NCBI GenBank assembly: GCA_016713125.1
Contig: JADJPT010000001.1
Span: forward strand, 124,001 to 188,000
Direction: 5' to 3'
Source: Betaproteobacteria bacterium
GTDB lineage: Bacteria; Pseudomonadota; Gammaproteobacteria; Burkholderiales; SG8-39
Length of the DNA: 64,000 nucleotides
Below are positions 9,162-17,719 of the stretch, piece by piece. The notes under the pieces were generated by a model, which made no database searches, had not been told where the DNA came from, and worked only from the letters and a program-made list of their open reading frames with translations. The translations under genes were made by a program, and so were the position numbers. Numbering within the stretch: position 1 is the stretch's first letter; each line of letters opens with the position of its first letter.

Positions 9162-9186
9162 TGCCGGGCGGCTTGCGGCCGCCCGG
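9162..9186 (-). other. Strong intercistronic hairpin between torF and glnK
   Basis: GCCGGGCGGC and GCCGCCCGGC form a perfect 10-bp stem around a 5-base loop, between the torF stop and the glnK ribosome-binding site. No U-run follows, so it is not a classic terminator. It could be an RNA-processing or stabilising element that separates torF and glnK levels. Confidence 0.6.
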
Positions 9187-9198
9187 CTTCAGGACGAT

Positions 9199-10056
9199 TT
9201 AGAACGATTTGCTGACGGAGAGGACGAGCGTGCCCTTGCCGGCGTCCTTGGTCTTCGGTCCCGCGCCGGCGGGGGTCGCGTTGTTGAAGCAGTAGTAGCC
9301 GAGGTTGGCGGCGTTGCAGCTGCCCTTGCCGTTGGTGTCGACGTAGGTCGCCCCGAGGATCCAGCCGTCGATGTCCTTGGTCACGCCGAGCTTCCAGTCC
9401 GTGTAGTTGGCATTGGTGGCGTCGGTACCGGTGCTCCAGCCCTTCAGTTTGAAGCTGCCGATGTGACCGACCAGGCCCCAGCCGTTACCCAGGTCATAGT
9501 TGGCCGAGAAATCCAGGTAATGGGAGTTCTTGGTGCCGGGTTGCGAGAAGTAGTCGTCGATGGAGTGGTAGTACTTCAGCGACAGGAACTTCCAGGAACC
9601 GCCGATGTAGAGCTCCTTGTTGTCCACCGAACCGGTATGCGTGTTGCCGCCGGCGCGCGGGTTGGTGATCTGCGTGCCCGAGGTGCGGTTGGCGTCGGTA
9701 CCCGGGTAGGCGTAATAGATCATGCCGATGTCCAGGCCCCAGTCGCCCCAGGATTTCTTCCAGCCGCCGTAGAAGTCCATCTCGAGGTTGCCGGCCGGAA
9801 ACCCGGCGCCGGAACTGATGTTCGAGTTCCAGTTGCCCAGATACAGGCCGCTGGAGTGCGAGTAGTCGAAGCCACCCTGCAGCGCGGGCTTGGCGAAGGT
9901 CTGGGAAATGCCGCGGAACTTGTAGTCCGTGACCAGACCGATGTTGCCGGTGAAGGTGTGCGGGGACTTGGCGGCCGGGGCGGCCTGGGCTTGCACCAGC
10001 GACGGGGCCGCGAAGGCGGCAGCGACTGACAGGGTCAGCAGGGTCTTGCGGATCAT
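9199..10056 (-). CDS. TorF-family putative outer-membrane porin
   Basis: 285 residues. Signal peptide MIRKTLLTLSVAAAFAAPSLVQAQ, then HTFTGNIGLVTDYKFRGISQT, the signature start of the TIGR02001/TorF putative porins. Alternating aromatic strands (for example LEMDFYGGWKKSWGDWGLDIGMIYYAYPG) and a C-terminal LVLSVSKSF ending in Phe fit a beta-barrel. The ATG at 10056 has GGGAGA upstream; the much longer open frame beyond it is spurious. As first gene of the glnK-amtB operon it probably admits nitrogen compounds under nitrogen limitation (inference). Confidence 0.87.
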   Translation of the reverse strand: MIRKTLLTLSVAAAFAAPSLVQAQAAPAAKSPHTFTGNIGLVTDYKFRGISQTFAKPALQGGFDYSHSSGLYLGNWNSNISSGAGFPAGNLEMDFYGGWKKSWGDWGLDIGMIYYAYPGTDANRTSGTQITNPRAGGNTHTGSVDNKELYIGGSWKFLSLKYYHSIDDYFSQPGTKNSHYLDFSANYDLGNGWGLVGHIGSFKLKGWSTGTDATNANYTDWKLGVTKDIDGWILGATYVDTNGKGSCNAANLGYYCFNNATPAGAGPKTKDAGKGTLVLSVSKSF

Positions 10057-10092
10057 CGGGATCTCCCAGTAGTAGAAATGCCTGACCTGATT

Positions 10093-10108
10093 AGCAGTCT
10101 CCGTGCCA
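10093..10108 (-). promoter_or_regulatory. Sigma-54 (RpoN) promoter of torF-glnK-amtB
   Basis: The minus strand reads TGGCACGGAGACTGCT. This has the -24 GG and -12 GC dinucleotides separated by exactly 10 bases, as in TGGCAC-N5-TTGCW, with one mismatch in the -12 element. The predicted start near 10082 leaves a 26-base leader carrying the torF ribosome-binding site. Confidence 0.85.
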
Positions 10109-10167
10109 GCACGATTAATAATGATTTTCAACGTGTTGCCGCGATATGCACAATTTGAGCGGGTGCC

Positions 10168-10188
10168 GACGCACAACATTGGTGCGTC
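10168..10188 (-). promoter_or_regulatory. NtrC-type enhancer site
   Basis: GACGCAC-AACATTG-GTGCGTC is a 7+7+7 perfect dyad containing GCAC-N6-GGTGC, close to the NtrC consensus TGCACCN4TGGTGCA. Its centre lies about 95 bases upstream of the predicted sigma-54 start, the usual enhancer distance. Only one clear copy is seen. A weaker TGCAC/GGTGC pair at 10147-10166 has the wrong spacing. Confidence 0.75.
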
Positions 10189-10308
10189 TGTGATGCTGCG
10201 TGCGCGGCGCTGGTGCGAGATCCCGGAGGTCCTGCCGGCATCACTTTGGCCCCGTGCTAGACTCGATTCAATCTCTCCCCGTACATCCCGTTCCTGCTCA
10301 CCCACGCC

Positions 10309-10551
10309 GTGAAAGACACCCGACTGCTGGACGAACTCGGCGCCCGGATCTCCGAGGTGCTGGCCAATTCGCCGGTGCGCGACTTCGAGAAGAACCTCAA
10401 AGCCCTGTTCGCCGCCACTTTCGATCGATTCGATCTGGTGACCCGGGAGGATTTCGAGGCGCAACGCCGGGTGTTGGAGCGCACGCGAGCGCAGCTGGCC
10501 GCGTTGGAGGCTCGCCTTGCCGAGCTGGAGTCCGGCCGCACGCGAGGTTGA
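10309..10551 (+). CDS. ubiK: UbiK-type ubiquinone biosynthesis accessory factor (BMFP domain)
   Basis: 80 residues from a GTG start. It is mostly helical, with the NLKALFAATFDRFDLVTREDFEAQRRVLERTR core of the YqiC/BMFP family and a C-terminal coiled coil (LAALEARLAELE). UbiK helps assemble the aerobic Ubi complex and can also bind membranes. It is divergent from the torF operon and upstream of the comM-like gene, a pairing common in betaproteobacteria. Confidence 0.85.
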   Translation: MKDTRLLDELGARISEVLANSPVRDFEKNLKALFAATFDRFDLVTREDFEAQRRVLERTRAQLAALEARLAELESGRTRG

Positions 10552-10653
10552 GCCGGCGCGGGCGCCGAAGCGTTCCCGCGGCAGCCTGTAAACCGGCGGC
10601 GATCGCTGCCGTTGTAGTTCTCCAGGGGTGCGCTGCGTGTGCCCGGGGGGAAA

Positions 10654-12150
10654 ATGTCGCTCGCCACCGTCATGAGCCGCGCGCTCGTGGGCATACAGGC
10701 GCCGCAGGTCGCGGTCGAGGTTCATCTGGGACCGGGCCTGCCTACGTTCGCCATCGTCGGGTTGGCCGATACCGAGGTCCGCGAAGCACGCGAGCGCGTG
10801 CGCGCCGCGCTCAACCACGCGCACTTCGAGTTTCCGTCCCGGCGCATTACGGTGAATCTGGCCCCGGCCGACCTGCCGAAGAATTCCAGCCGGCTCGATC
10901 TGCCCATCGCCCTGGGCATACTGGCGGCGAGCGGGCAGGTCGATGCCGTACGACTGCGCGACAGCGAATTCGTGGGCGAGCTGTCGCTGACCGGCGACCT
11001 GCGTCCGGTGCGCGGCGCCCTGGCCATGGCGGTGGCGGCGCGAGCCAGCGACTGCAATCTGGTGCTGCCCGAGGCCAGCGCCGCGGAGGCGGTACTGGCG
11101 CAGGGCGCTCGCGTTCTTCCCGCACGCTCATTGCTGCAAGTGTGTGCACACCTCAAGGGGGAGCAAAGCCTGCAGCCGCTGCACCGGTCGGTTCCGCAGA
11201 CGCAGGCAGCCTATCCAGACCTCGCCGAGGTGCGCGGGCAGACGCTCGCCAAGCGCGCTCTGGAAGTGGCGGCGGCCGGCGAGCACAGCGTGCTGATGCT
11301 CGGGCCACCGGGGGCCGGCAAGTCCATGCTTGCGGCCCGCTTTCCCGGACTGCTGCCACCACTGGACGAAGCGCAGTCGCTGGAAGTGGCGGCAATTCAT
11401 TCTTCGGCCGGCCTGTTTGTGCCGGAAAGCTGGGGTCGGCGCCCCTACAGAACACCTCACCACACGGCGTCCGCCGTAGCCCTGGTCGGCGGAGGGAGTG
11501 TGCCGCGCCCCGGGGAGATTTCCCTGGCACATTGCGGTGTGCTGTTTCTGGATGAACTGCCGGAGTACCCGCGCAGCGTACTGGAGACACTGCGCGAGCC
11601 GCTCGAGAACGGTTGGGTGTCGATCTCGCGCGCAGCACGCCAGGCACGCTTTCCGGCGGCTTTTCAACTGGTCGCCGCCATGAATCCCTGCCCCTGCGGC
11701 TATCTGGGCCATGCCAACGGTCGTTGCCGTTGCACGCCGGACATCGTGGCGCGCTATCGCGGCCGTCTGTCCGGACCGCTTGCCGATCGCATCGACATCA
11801 AGCTGGAAGTGCCGGCGGTGGAACCCGGGGATCTGGCCGGGGCGCCACGCGGCGAGAGCAGCGCGCTGGTACGCGAACGTGTAATGGCGGCGCGTGCGCT
11901 GCAGTGTGCCCGCCAGGCCGGCCCAAACGCGCGTCTGGGGGTACGCGAAACCGAGCGCCATTGCGCACCGGGGCCAGGCGGCACGGCCCTGCTGCGACAG
12001 GCGGTTGCGCGTCTGTCCCTTTCGGCACGCGCCTATCAGCGCATCCTGCGCGTGGCGCGAACGATCGCTGATCTGGCCGGCGAGCGTGAAGTGGCCGAGG
12101 CGCACATCGCGGAGGCGGTGCAGTACCGGCGTCTGGATGCCAGCTTCTGA
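10654..12150 (+). CDS. comM: YifB/ComM-family Mg-chelatase-like AAA+ ATPase
   Basis: About 498 residues from ATG 10654 (MSLATVMSRALVGIQAP); an in-frame GTG 15 bases upstream is less likely. The N-terminal ChlI-like fold (GLPTFAIVGLADTEVREARERV) is followed by Walker A GPPGAGKSM, Walker B VLFLDELPE, and the C-terminal AMNPCPCGYLGH...C...C region of the family. ComM is a hexameric helicase that promotes branch migration during natural transformation in other bacteria; a role in DNA uptake here is an inference. Confidence 0.9.
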   Translation: MSLATVMSRALVGIQAPQVAVEVHLGPGLPTFAIVGLADTEVREARERVRAALNHAHFEFPSRRITVNLAPADLPKNSSRLDLPIALGILAASGQVDAVRLRDSEFVGELSLTGDLRPVRGALAMAVAARASDCNLVLPEASAAEAVLAQGARVLPARSLLQVCAHLKGEQSLQPLHRSVPQTQAAYPDLAEVRGQTLAKRALEVAAAGEHSVLMLGPPGAGKSMLAARFPGLLPPLDEAQSLEVAAIHSSAGLFVPESWGRRPYRTPHHTASAVALVGGGSVPRPGEISLAHCGVLFLDELPEYPRSVLETLREPLENGWVSISRAARQARFPAAFQLVAAMNPCPCGYLGHANGRCRCTPDIVARYRGRLSGPLADRIDIKLEVPAVEPGDLAGAPRGESSALVRERVMAARALQCARQAGPNARLGVRETERHCAPGPGGTALLRQAVARLSLSARAYQRILRVARTIADLAGEREVAEAHIAEAVQYRRLDASF

Positions 12151-12172
12151 GGGTCGGGGATCCCAAGAGCAA

Positions 12173-13164
12173 TCAGTGCGCGGGGTCGGTGCCGTGGCTT
12201 GCCGAACCGGCGCGCACCCAGTCGAGCATCCTCAGCAGGGGTTCTTCCGAGACACGGATCAACACCGCATCGCAGCTGGCGGCGAGCCGGGATTCGAACC
12301 AGCTCGGCACGGCGAACATGTCCCCGCGCTCCCAGCGCCACGATTCGCCGGCAGCCTGTGCCTCACCGCTGCCTTCGATGACCGTATAGATCGCGTTCAC
12401 CGTGGTGCGCGGACGCGCCCACTCGGCGCCTGCGCCCAGTGATACCGCGACCCGGTCGAAACTGGCGATCCGCGGCGGGCCGAGCTCGAGGGTGCGCACG
12501 CCGGCGACCTGCTCGGGCGCCGCCAGCAGCCGGGGTTTGTAGTCAGCATAGGCAAAACGCATGGGCGAGGCGGCGGCCACCCTGTGTGCGCCCTCCAGCG
12601 TGTCGGGGTGTACCTCGAAGAACATGGGGCCGAGCATCTGCACCAGAGGCGCGTCGAGGAAATCCACCCAGTAGGCTTCCTGATCGCTCTCGTTGCTGTG
12701 CCCGTGATAGCACCAGTTGGGCGTCAGCAGAACGTCGCCGGGCAACATAGGCACTTTCACGCCATCGACGATCGTATAGGTGTTGTCCACCGATTCGAGA
12801 ATGATGCGCATGGCATTCGGCGTGTGGCGATGGCTGCGGGCGCTTTCTCCGCCCTTGACCATCTGGTAGCGCCAACCAGCGTGCGCACCGTCGCGTAGTC
12901 GTTGCCCGGAATCGGATTGGCCATGATCAGGTTGCGGCGCTCGGCCCACTCGGTGCCGACCAGCCGGCCGGCGGCGTGCAGCGCCGGGCGCGCATCCGCG
13001 TAGCGCCAATGCGCCGGGACGAACACTTGCTTCGGTTGCGGGTAGAGGGATGGGGTGGGCTTGGCCCAACCGTTCTTCATCCGCACGGCATCCAGCATGG
13101 TGTACAGCTGCGGCAGATCGGCGGCGGAGTCGAAATCCAGGGCGGTGGCGGAGGGTCGGATCAT
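12173..13164 (-). CDS. Gentisate 1,2-dioxygenase-like cupin (one frameshift)
   Basis: The bicupin is assembled from two frames, about 330 residues in total. The N-terminus MIRPSATALDFDSAADLPQ runs from the ATG at 13164, with AGGAAA upstream. The reading frame changes near 12872-12876 between VRTLV and WRYQMVKGGESARSHRHTPNAMR. That last segment holds the iron-binding His pair of the first cupin. GDVLLTPNWCYHGHSNESD follows. One base appears to be lost. Gentisate dioxygenases open gentisate to maleylpyruvate. With the Rieske oxygenase and the fumarylpyruvate-hydrolase-like gene near 1-4 kb it would complete most of a gentisate route; salicylate or 1-hydroxy-2-naphthoate cleavage is the alternative. 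Confidence 0.8.
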
Positions 13165-13217
13165 CGTGGTTTCCTGAGCAAGGCTGCAATGTACTATTGG
13201 AAGCGCGAGCGAAGGTG

Positions 13218-13286
13218 TCAAGCCGCGAACAACACTGCGAAAGCGAGCAACACCGTACACCATCGGCCCGGCGACGGCTTCTTCAT
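13218..13286 (-). CDS. Candidate 22-residue hydrophobic peptide
   Basis: A tiny frame, MKKPSPGRW then CTVLLAFAVLFAA, is preceded by a near-perfect AGGAGG six bases before its ATG. It has a positive N-terminus and one hydrophobic segment, like a bare signal peptide. It sits about 50 bases upstream of the dioxygenase gene in the same direction and could be a leader peptide, a small membrane protein, or the remnant of an entericidin-like lipoprotein. Confidence 0.35.
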   Translation of the reverse strand: MKKPSPGRWCTVLLAFAVLFAA

Positions 13287-13314
13287 GAATTCCTCCTGGC
13301 ACTGCTGACAACCC

Positions 13315-14139
13315 ATGTCCACATATGCGATCGGCGACGTGCAGGGCTGCATGGCCGAACTCGATAATCTGTTGTCGGTCTGCGGCTTCAGGGCAACGCA
13401 TGACCGGCTTTGGTTCGTCGGCGATCTGGTAAACCGCGGCCCCGATTCGCTTGCCGTGCTGCGGTTCGTGCGCGAGATGGGTCCTTCCGCGACCGTGGTG
13501 CTGGGCAATCACGATCTGCATCTGTTGTGCCTGGCCGAGGGCTGCGGGCGTCCGCGTCGCGACGACACGCTGCAGCAGGTGCTTGAAGCGCCGGATCGCG
13601 ATGAATTGCTGGCCTGGCTGCGGCGGCGCCCGATGATCCATGCGGAAGCCGACCGGGTCATGGTCCACGCAGGACTGCTGCCGCAGTGGGACATTGCCAA
13701 GGCATGCGCCCTGGGCACGGAAGTGCAGGCGGCACTGGCCGGGCCGCGCCATCGTCAGTTTCTGGGTGCGCTGTACGGTGGCGAGCCCGCCGCCTGGGAT
13801 GATGCGTTGCAAGGTGCCGATCGCCTGCGCGTGATCGTCAACGCGATGACGCGCATGCGTTTTTGCACCGACGCGGGGCGCATGGAGTTTCATGCCAAGG
13901 CCGGACTGGATGCCGCCCCGCCGGGCTACCGGCCCTGGTTCGAGATACCGGGCCGCGCCAGTGCGAACCACACCCTGATCTGCGGACACTGGTCGGCGCT
14001 GGGCCTGCGCATGCAGCCCAATCTGCTGGCTTTGGACACGGGTTGCGTCTGGGGCGGCTCGCTCAGTGCGGTGCGTCTGGAGGACCGCGCGTTGTTTCAG
14101 GTGCCCAGTCTCAGTCCGTTGCGGCCAGGGAGCGACTGA
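13315..14139 (+). CDS. apaH: Symmetrical bis(5'-nucleosyl)-tetraphosphatase ApaH
   Basis: 274 residues. The metallophosphatase motifs are in order: YAIGDVQGC (DxH replaced by the ApaH DVQG form), WFVGDLVNRGPDS, VLGNHDLHLL, HAGLLPQWD, and CGHWSALG. The length and C-terminal LALDTGCVWGGSLSAVRL match ApaH. It hydrolyses Ap4A to two ADP. It converges with the acyltransferase gene, with a 29-base overlap of 3' ends. Confidence 0.95.
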   Translation: MSTYAIGDVQGCMAELDNLLSVCGFRATHDRLWFVGDLVNRGPDSLAVLRFVREMGPSATVVLGNHDLHLLCLAEGCGRPRRDDTLQQVLEAPDRDELLAWLRRRPMIHAEADRVMVHAGLLPQWDIAKACALGTEVQAALAGPRHRQFLGALYGGEPAAWDDALQGADRLRVIVNAMTRMRFCTDAGRMEFHAKAGLDAAPPGYRPWFEIPGRASANHTLICGHWSALGLRMQPNLLALDTGCVWGGSLSAVRLEDRALFQVPSLSPLRPGSD

Positions 14140-14854
14140 CGGCGGCGTGCAGCGCATCGGCGAGTTCGCGCCGGTGCGCGCCTTGCGCAGCGACAGGTGG
14201 CGCGAAGCTCAAGTGCGCGACGATGCGCCTCTCGCCGAGTAGCGTCCAGAGCGAACCGATCAGTGATTGCTCCCCGACGTAGCTCGGCGCGACCGTGTGC
14301 GCGCCACGCGCGTCCGTGTAGCGCAGGGATGCAGGATGCACCTGAGCGCCGACATCGATCGCCGGCTGCAGCAATGCCGCATGGAAATGCAGCACGTGCC
14401 TTCCGAAGGACGTCGTTCCCTCGGGAAACAGCACGACGCGCTCTCCGGTCTCCAGTGCTGCGGCGATGGCGGCATTCGCCAGGCGCGCTGCGCGCTTGCG
14501 CCCGCGCTCTATGTACAGCGTACCGCTCTTCGTGCACAGGTAGCCGATCAGCGGCCAGTGCGCGACTTCGGACTTGGAAACGAATCGCGCGGGCGCAACC
14601 GCGTTGAGGACGAAGATGTCCATCCAGGATATGTGGTTCGTGACCACCAGTCCGGCAGCCGGCAACGTGCCGGTGTGCTCGACGTGTACCCCGACGATGC
14701 GCAGCAAGCGTCGCGACCAGACGCCGATCTCGTGCACTCTGCGCTGCTCCGACCAGCGCGCCGAATGCCGGGCCAGCTTCACCGCCCCGGCCAGCATGTG
14801 CACGCTGAGCCGCAACAGGCGCGACAGCCGGTAGCCGATTGGCGTTGCACTCAC
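14111..14854 (-). CDS. 1-acyl-sn-glycerol-3-phosphate acyltransferase (PlsC-like)
   Basis: 247 residues from a GTG start. The acyltransferase motif NHISWMDI carries the catalytic HxxxxD. A second motif, RFVSKSEVAHWPLIGYL, and FPEGTTS also match PlsC. An N-terminal hydrophobic segment should anchor it in the inner membrane, where it would make phosphatidic acid or a related lipid. It starts 15 bases after the PfkB kinase gene and is likely co-transcribed with it. Confidence 0.87.
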   Translation of the reverse strand: MSATPIGYRLSRLLRLSVHMLAGAVKLARHSARWSEQRRVHEIGVWSRRLLRIVGVHVEHTGTLPAAGLVVTNHISWMDIFVLNAVAPARFVSKSEVAHWPLIGYLCTKSGTLYIERGRKRAARLANAAIAAALETGERVVLFPEGTTSFGRHVLHFHAALLQPAIDVGAQVHPASLRYTDARGAHTVAPSYVGEQSLIGSLWTLLGERRIVAHLSFAPPVAAQGAHRRELADALHAAVSRSLAATD

Positions 14855-14869
14855 CGCGTGGAGCCGCGC

Positions 14870-15805
14870 CTACCAGGGCGAATAGCCGAACTCCCTGCGG
14901 AACTCGGCATGGATGTCCTCGCGCGCGTGTTTGTGGTTCTGTGCACCGCGATGCGCGATCTTCAGCGATCCCATCAGCGAACCGAGGCGACCCGTGGAAG
15001 GCCAGTCCCAGCCCGAGGCGATGCCGTACAGGAGGCCGGCACGGTAGGCGTCGCCGCAGCCGGTCGGATCGACCACCGCGCTGGCTGTCACCGTCGGGAT
15101 CTCGTGCCTGGCATCGCCTGCGTGAATCACCGATCCGTGCGCGCCGAGGGTGAGCACCAGCGCCTTCACCTGTCCGGCGATGTCGACAAGGCTGCGGCCG
15201 GTCTTCTCCTCGAGCATCTTGCCCTCGTAGTCGTTGACCGCCACGTAATCGGCGAGACCGAGCATTTCTTCGAGTTCAGCGGCAGAGAACATCGGCAGAC
15301 CCTGTCCCGGATCGAAGATGAACGGTATCCCGGCAGCGGCGCACTCGCGCGCGTGCTGCAGCATGCCGTCGCGACCGTCCGGCGCGATGATCGCGAGCCG
15401 CGCGCCCAGGCTGGCGTCGATGTGATTGTCGTGCGAATGATTCATCGCGCCCGGATGAAACGCCGTGATCTGGTTGTCGTCGAGATCGGTGGTGATGAAG
15501 GCCTGGGCGGTGAACTGGCCGGCAACGCGTCGCAGATGGTCGCGCGCGATGCCGAGTTTCTCGAGGCGATACAGATAGGGATCGATATCCTCGCCTACGG
15601 TCGCCATGACCAGGGGATCGCCGCCCAGCATCTTCAGGTTGTAGCCGATGTTGCCCGCGCAGCCGCCGAACTCGCGTCGCATCTCCGGCGTGAGGAAGCA
15701 CACGTTGAGTATGTGCAGTTGATCGGGGAGCAGATGGTTCTTGAACCGGTCGGGAAACACCATGATGGTGTCGTAGGCGATCGATCCAGTGATGAGCGTG
15801 CGCAC
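14870..15805 (-). CDS. PfkB-family carbohydrate/adenosine kinase
   Basis: About 311 residues from a GTG start at 15805 (VRTLITGSIAYDTIMVF). FGGCAGNIGYNLKMLGG is the N-terminal glycine motif, and VVDPTGCGDAYRAGLL is the C-terminal PfkB signature with the catalytic Asp. The family phosphorylates adenosine or sugars, and the substrate is unassigned. Indels in the upstream DUF3426 gene place this gene in apparent fusion with it, but the true DUF3426 stop lies 23 bases before this start. Confidence 0.87.
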   Translation of the reverse strand: MRTLITGSIAYDTIMVFPDRFKNHLLPDQLHILNVCFLTPEMRREFGGCAGNIGYNLKMLGGDPLVMATVGEDIDPYLYRLEKLGIARDHLRRVAGQFTAQAFITTDLDDNQITAFHPGAMNHSHDNHIDASLGARLAIIAPDGRDGMLQHARECAAAGIPFIFDPGQGLPMFSAAELEEMLGLADYVAVNDYEGKMLEEKTGRSLVDIAGQVKALVLTLGAHGSVIHAGDARHEIPTVTASAVVDPTGCGDAYRAGLLYGIASGWDWPSTGRLGSLMGSLKIAHRGAQNHKHAREDIHAEFRREFGYSPW

Positions 15806-15828
15806 TTGGTTTTCCGTTTCGTGGGGTT

Positions 15829-16814
15829 TCAGGGATAGAACAGATAAAGGCGATAGCCGGTGGCGCGCAGGCGTCGGTGTCGATGAACACGCGAACGCTT
15901 TCTCTGCGCCGCCGGCGATGCCGCGGGCCAGCGTAGAGCGCTTGTCCTGTGCGTAATCTCCGGCGGCCAGGACGCGGCGCACGATGGGTTGATCCTTTTC
16001 GTCGGTCAGGGTCAATTCGAGCGAGGGATACTCCTGCGGGAACGGAGCTCGATTTCGCAGCAATGCGTTCAGAACGATCACGCCTGCACGAGCGGGGTCC
16101 GCCTGCAGGTCTGAGGACTCGATGCTCATCAGTTCGGCGCGCCGCGGCAGGCGGATCTCGCAACCCAGCATGTCGCAGGCGGTTTCCAGGTGCAGGCGGG
16201 CCTGCGGCAGCAGTACGGCGATCTCCGTGCGGAACTGGTAGACGGCCTGCGCGGCGAGCGCAGCGAGCGCGATCAGCGCAAGCAGACCCCAAACCAGCGA
16301 GAAACGGTGTACGGGTCGGGAGTCGGCGAGAAACCCGGGCAGCGGCGCGACAGGCGCGGATTCCGCCTCGACGGTCGTTGCTGCGGTCGCAGTTCCGACC
16401 GGCACATCGGCTTCGGGTGCAAGCGGGTCGCTGATGTGGGTCTGGCTGGCGGCGTCCGGGGTGGTTGCCGGCTCGATGGGTTCGGCAGGATCGGCCGGCT
16501 CAATCGCCTCACCGGACGCTGGCGCGTCGGTCCGGGCGGGTTCCTGTTCCGCAGTCGCCGGCTCGGGCAGGTCTGCTTCCGGGGCGCTGCCCGCGAGTTG
16601 CGGCGACGCCACGGTCCGCGGCGTGTCGTAGGGTTCGGAGGACGCCGCCGGCTCGTCCGGCAGCGGCGACCGCTTCCGCGGTGAGCAGGCTGGTCAGGCC
16701 GTCGAACACCGCGGCGCACTGGCCGCAGCGTACCCGGCCGCCGCGTGCGGCGAGCTGCGCGGGCAGCACGCGGAAGACCGTGCCGCAAGCGGTGCAGCGC
16801 GTGACCAGACTCAT
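15829..16814 (-). CDS. Zinc-ribbon and DUF3426 membrane protein (three frameshifts)
   Basis: The N-terminal zinc ribbon (CTACGTVF and CGQCAAVF) is followed by an acidic, Pro/Glu-rich linker. A transmembrane helix (FSLVWGLLALIALAALAA) and a DUF3426 domain (RAPFPQEYPSLELTLTDEKDQPIVRRVL) come next, ending ATGYRLYLFYP at TGA 15829-15831. The frame must shift near 16668, 15895 and 15866 to give this product. The ATG overlaps the prmA stop. Function is unknown, but the position after prmA is conserved in betaproteobacteria. Confidence 0.78.
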
Positions 16815-17704
16815 CGCCCGGCCTCACCGCGCTCGCCTTCGATCAGCACCCAGCCGTCCTCGCGATCGCAGATGCGCACCGAGAAGTGCGGCGCATAGGC
16901 GGCGAGGACCTCGTCGGCCTGTGCTTCAAGCACGCCGGAAAGTGCGATGCGCCCGCCGCAGAGCGAGGCCAGCAGGGGCGCGAGCACCACCAGCGGGTTG
17001 GCGAGTATGTTGGCCACGAGTAGGTCGGCTTGCCGCTCCGGCGTCGCGTCGGGGGAGTAGAAGCTGGCGGCAACGCCGTTCTTGGCGGCGTTGTCCCGCG
17101 CCGCGATCAGGGCCTGGGGGTCGATGTCCACGCCCCAGGCTTCGCTTGCGCCCAGACGCACCGCGGCGATGGCCAATATACCGGAACCGCAACCGTAGTC
17201 GAGCACGCACTGGCCGGCTTGCAGGTGGCGCGCCAGCCAGCGCAGCACCAGGCGGGTCGTGGCGTGGCTGCCAGTACCGAACGCCAGTCCGGGATCGATG
17301 GCGATGTTGATCGCTGCGGGCTCCGGTGGCGAGCACCAGCTGGGAACGATCCACAATCCTTCGTCGACGCGTATCGGCTCGAACTGGGCTTGTGTTGCGC
17401 GTACCCAGTCCTGATCCGCGACGGCAGCGACGCTGAACTGTGGCATCGCCTGTCCGCAGGCGTGCGCCGCTGCAGCGAGCACCGCGGCGGGATCTGCGTC
17501 CGATTCCATCAATACGGTGAGCACGTTGTGCCGCCACGGGCGTGGCGCCGCCAGGCCGGGCTCGGCGAACTGCGCCGCCTCGTCCGGGGTGCCGGCGTCG
17601 GCGTCGTCCACTGTCACGGAAAGCGCGCCGGCCTCGACCAGTGCGTCGGCGAGGCTCTCCGCCGCGTCGGCATCCGCGTGCAATGTGATCGAGAGCCACG
17701 CCAT
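16811..17704 (-). CDS. prmA: Ribosomal protein L11 methyltransferase PrmA
   Basis: 297 residues. The N-terminal L11-recognition domain is followed by a SAM-binding Rossmann domain with FGTGSHATTRLVLRWL, VLDYGCGSGILAIAA and VANILANPL, all diagnostic of PrmA. It trimethylates ribosomal protein L11. It lies downstream of accC in the aroQ-accB-accC-prmA run. Confidence 0.95.
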   Translation of the reverse strand: MAWLSITLHADADAAESLADALVEAGALSVTVDDADAGTPDEAAQFAEPGLAAPRPWRHNVLTVLMESDADPAAVLAAAAHACGQAMPQFSVAAVADQDWVRATQAQFEPIRVDEGLWIVPSWCSPPEPAAINIAIDPGLAFGTGSHATTRLVLRWLARHLQAGQCVLDYGCGSGILAIAAVRLGASEAWGVDIDPQALIAARDNAAKNGVAASFYSPDATPERQADLLVANILANPLVVLAPLLASLCGGRIALSGVLEAQADEVLAAYAPHFSVRICDREDGWVLIEGERGEAGR

Positions 17705-17719
17705 GTAGTCGGGGCGCCG

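Noticed and set aside
10147..10166. Second NtrC half-site pair (TGCAC and GGTGC)
   Set aside because: The gap between half-sites is four bases too long compared with the clear site at 10168-10188.
14870..16612. Apparent fusion of a DUF3426 membrane protein with the PfkB kinase
   Set aside because: The true DUF3426 end (RLYLFYP then TGA at 15829) is found in another frame, and the kinase has its own GTG start at 15805. The fusion is created by indels near 15866 and 15895.
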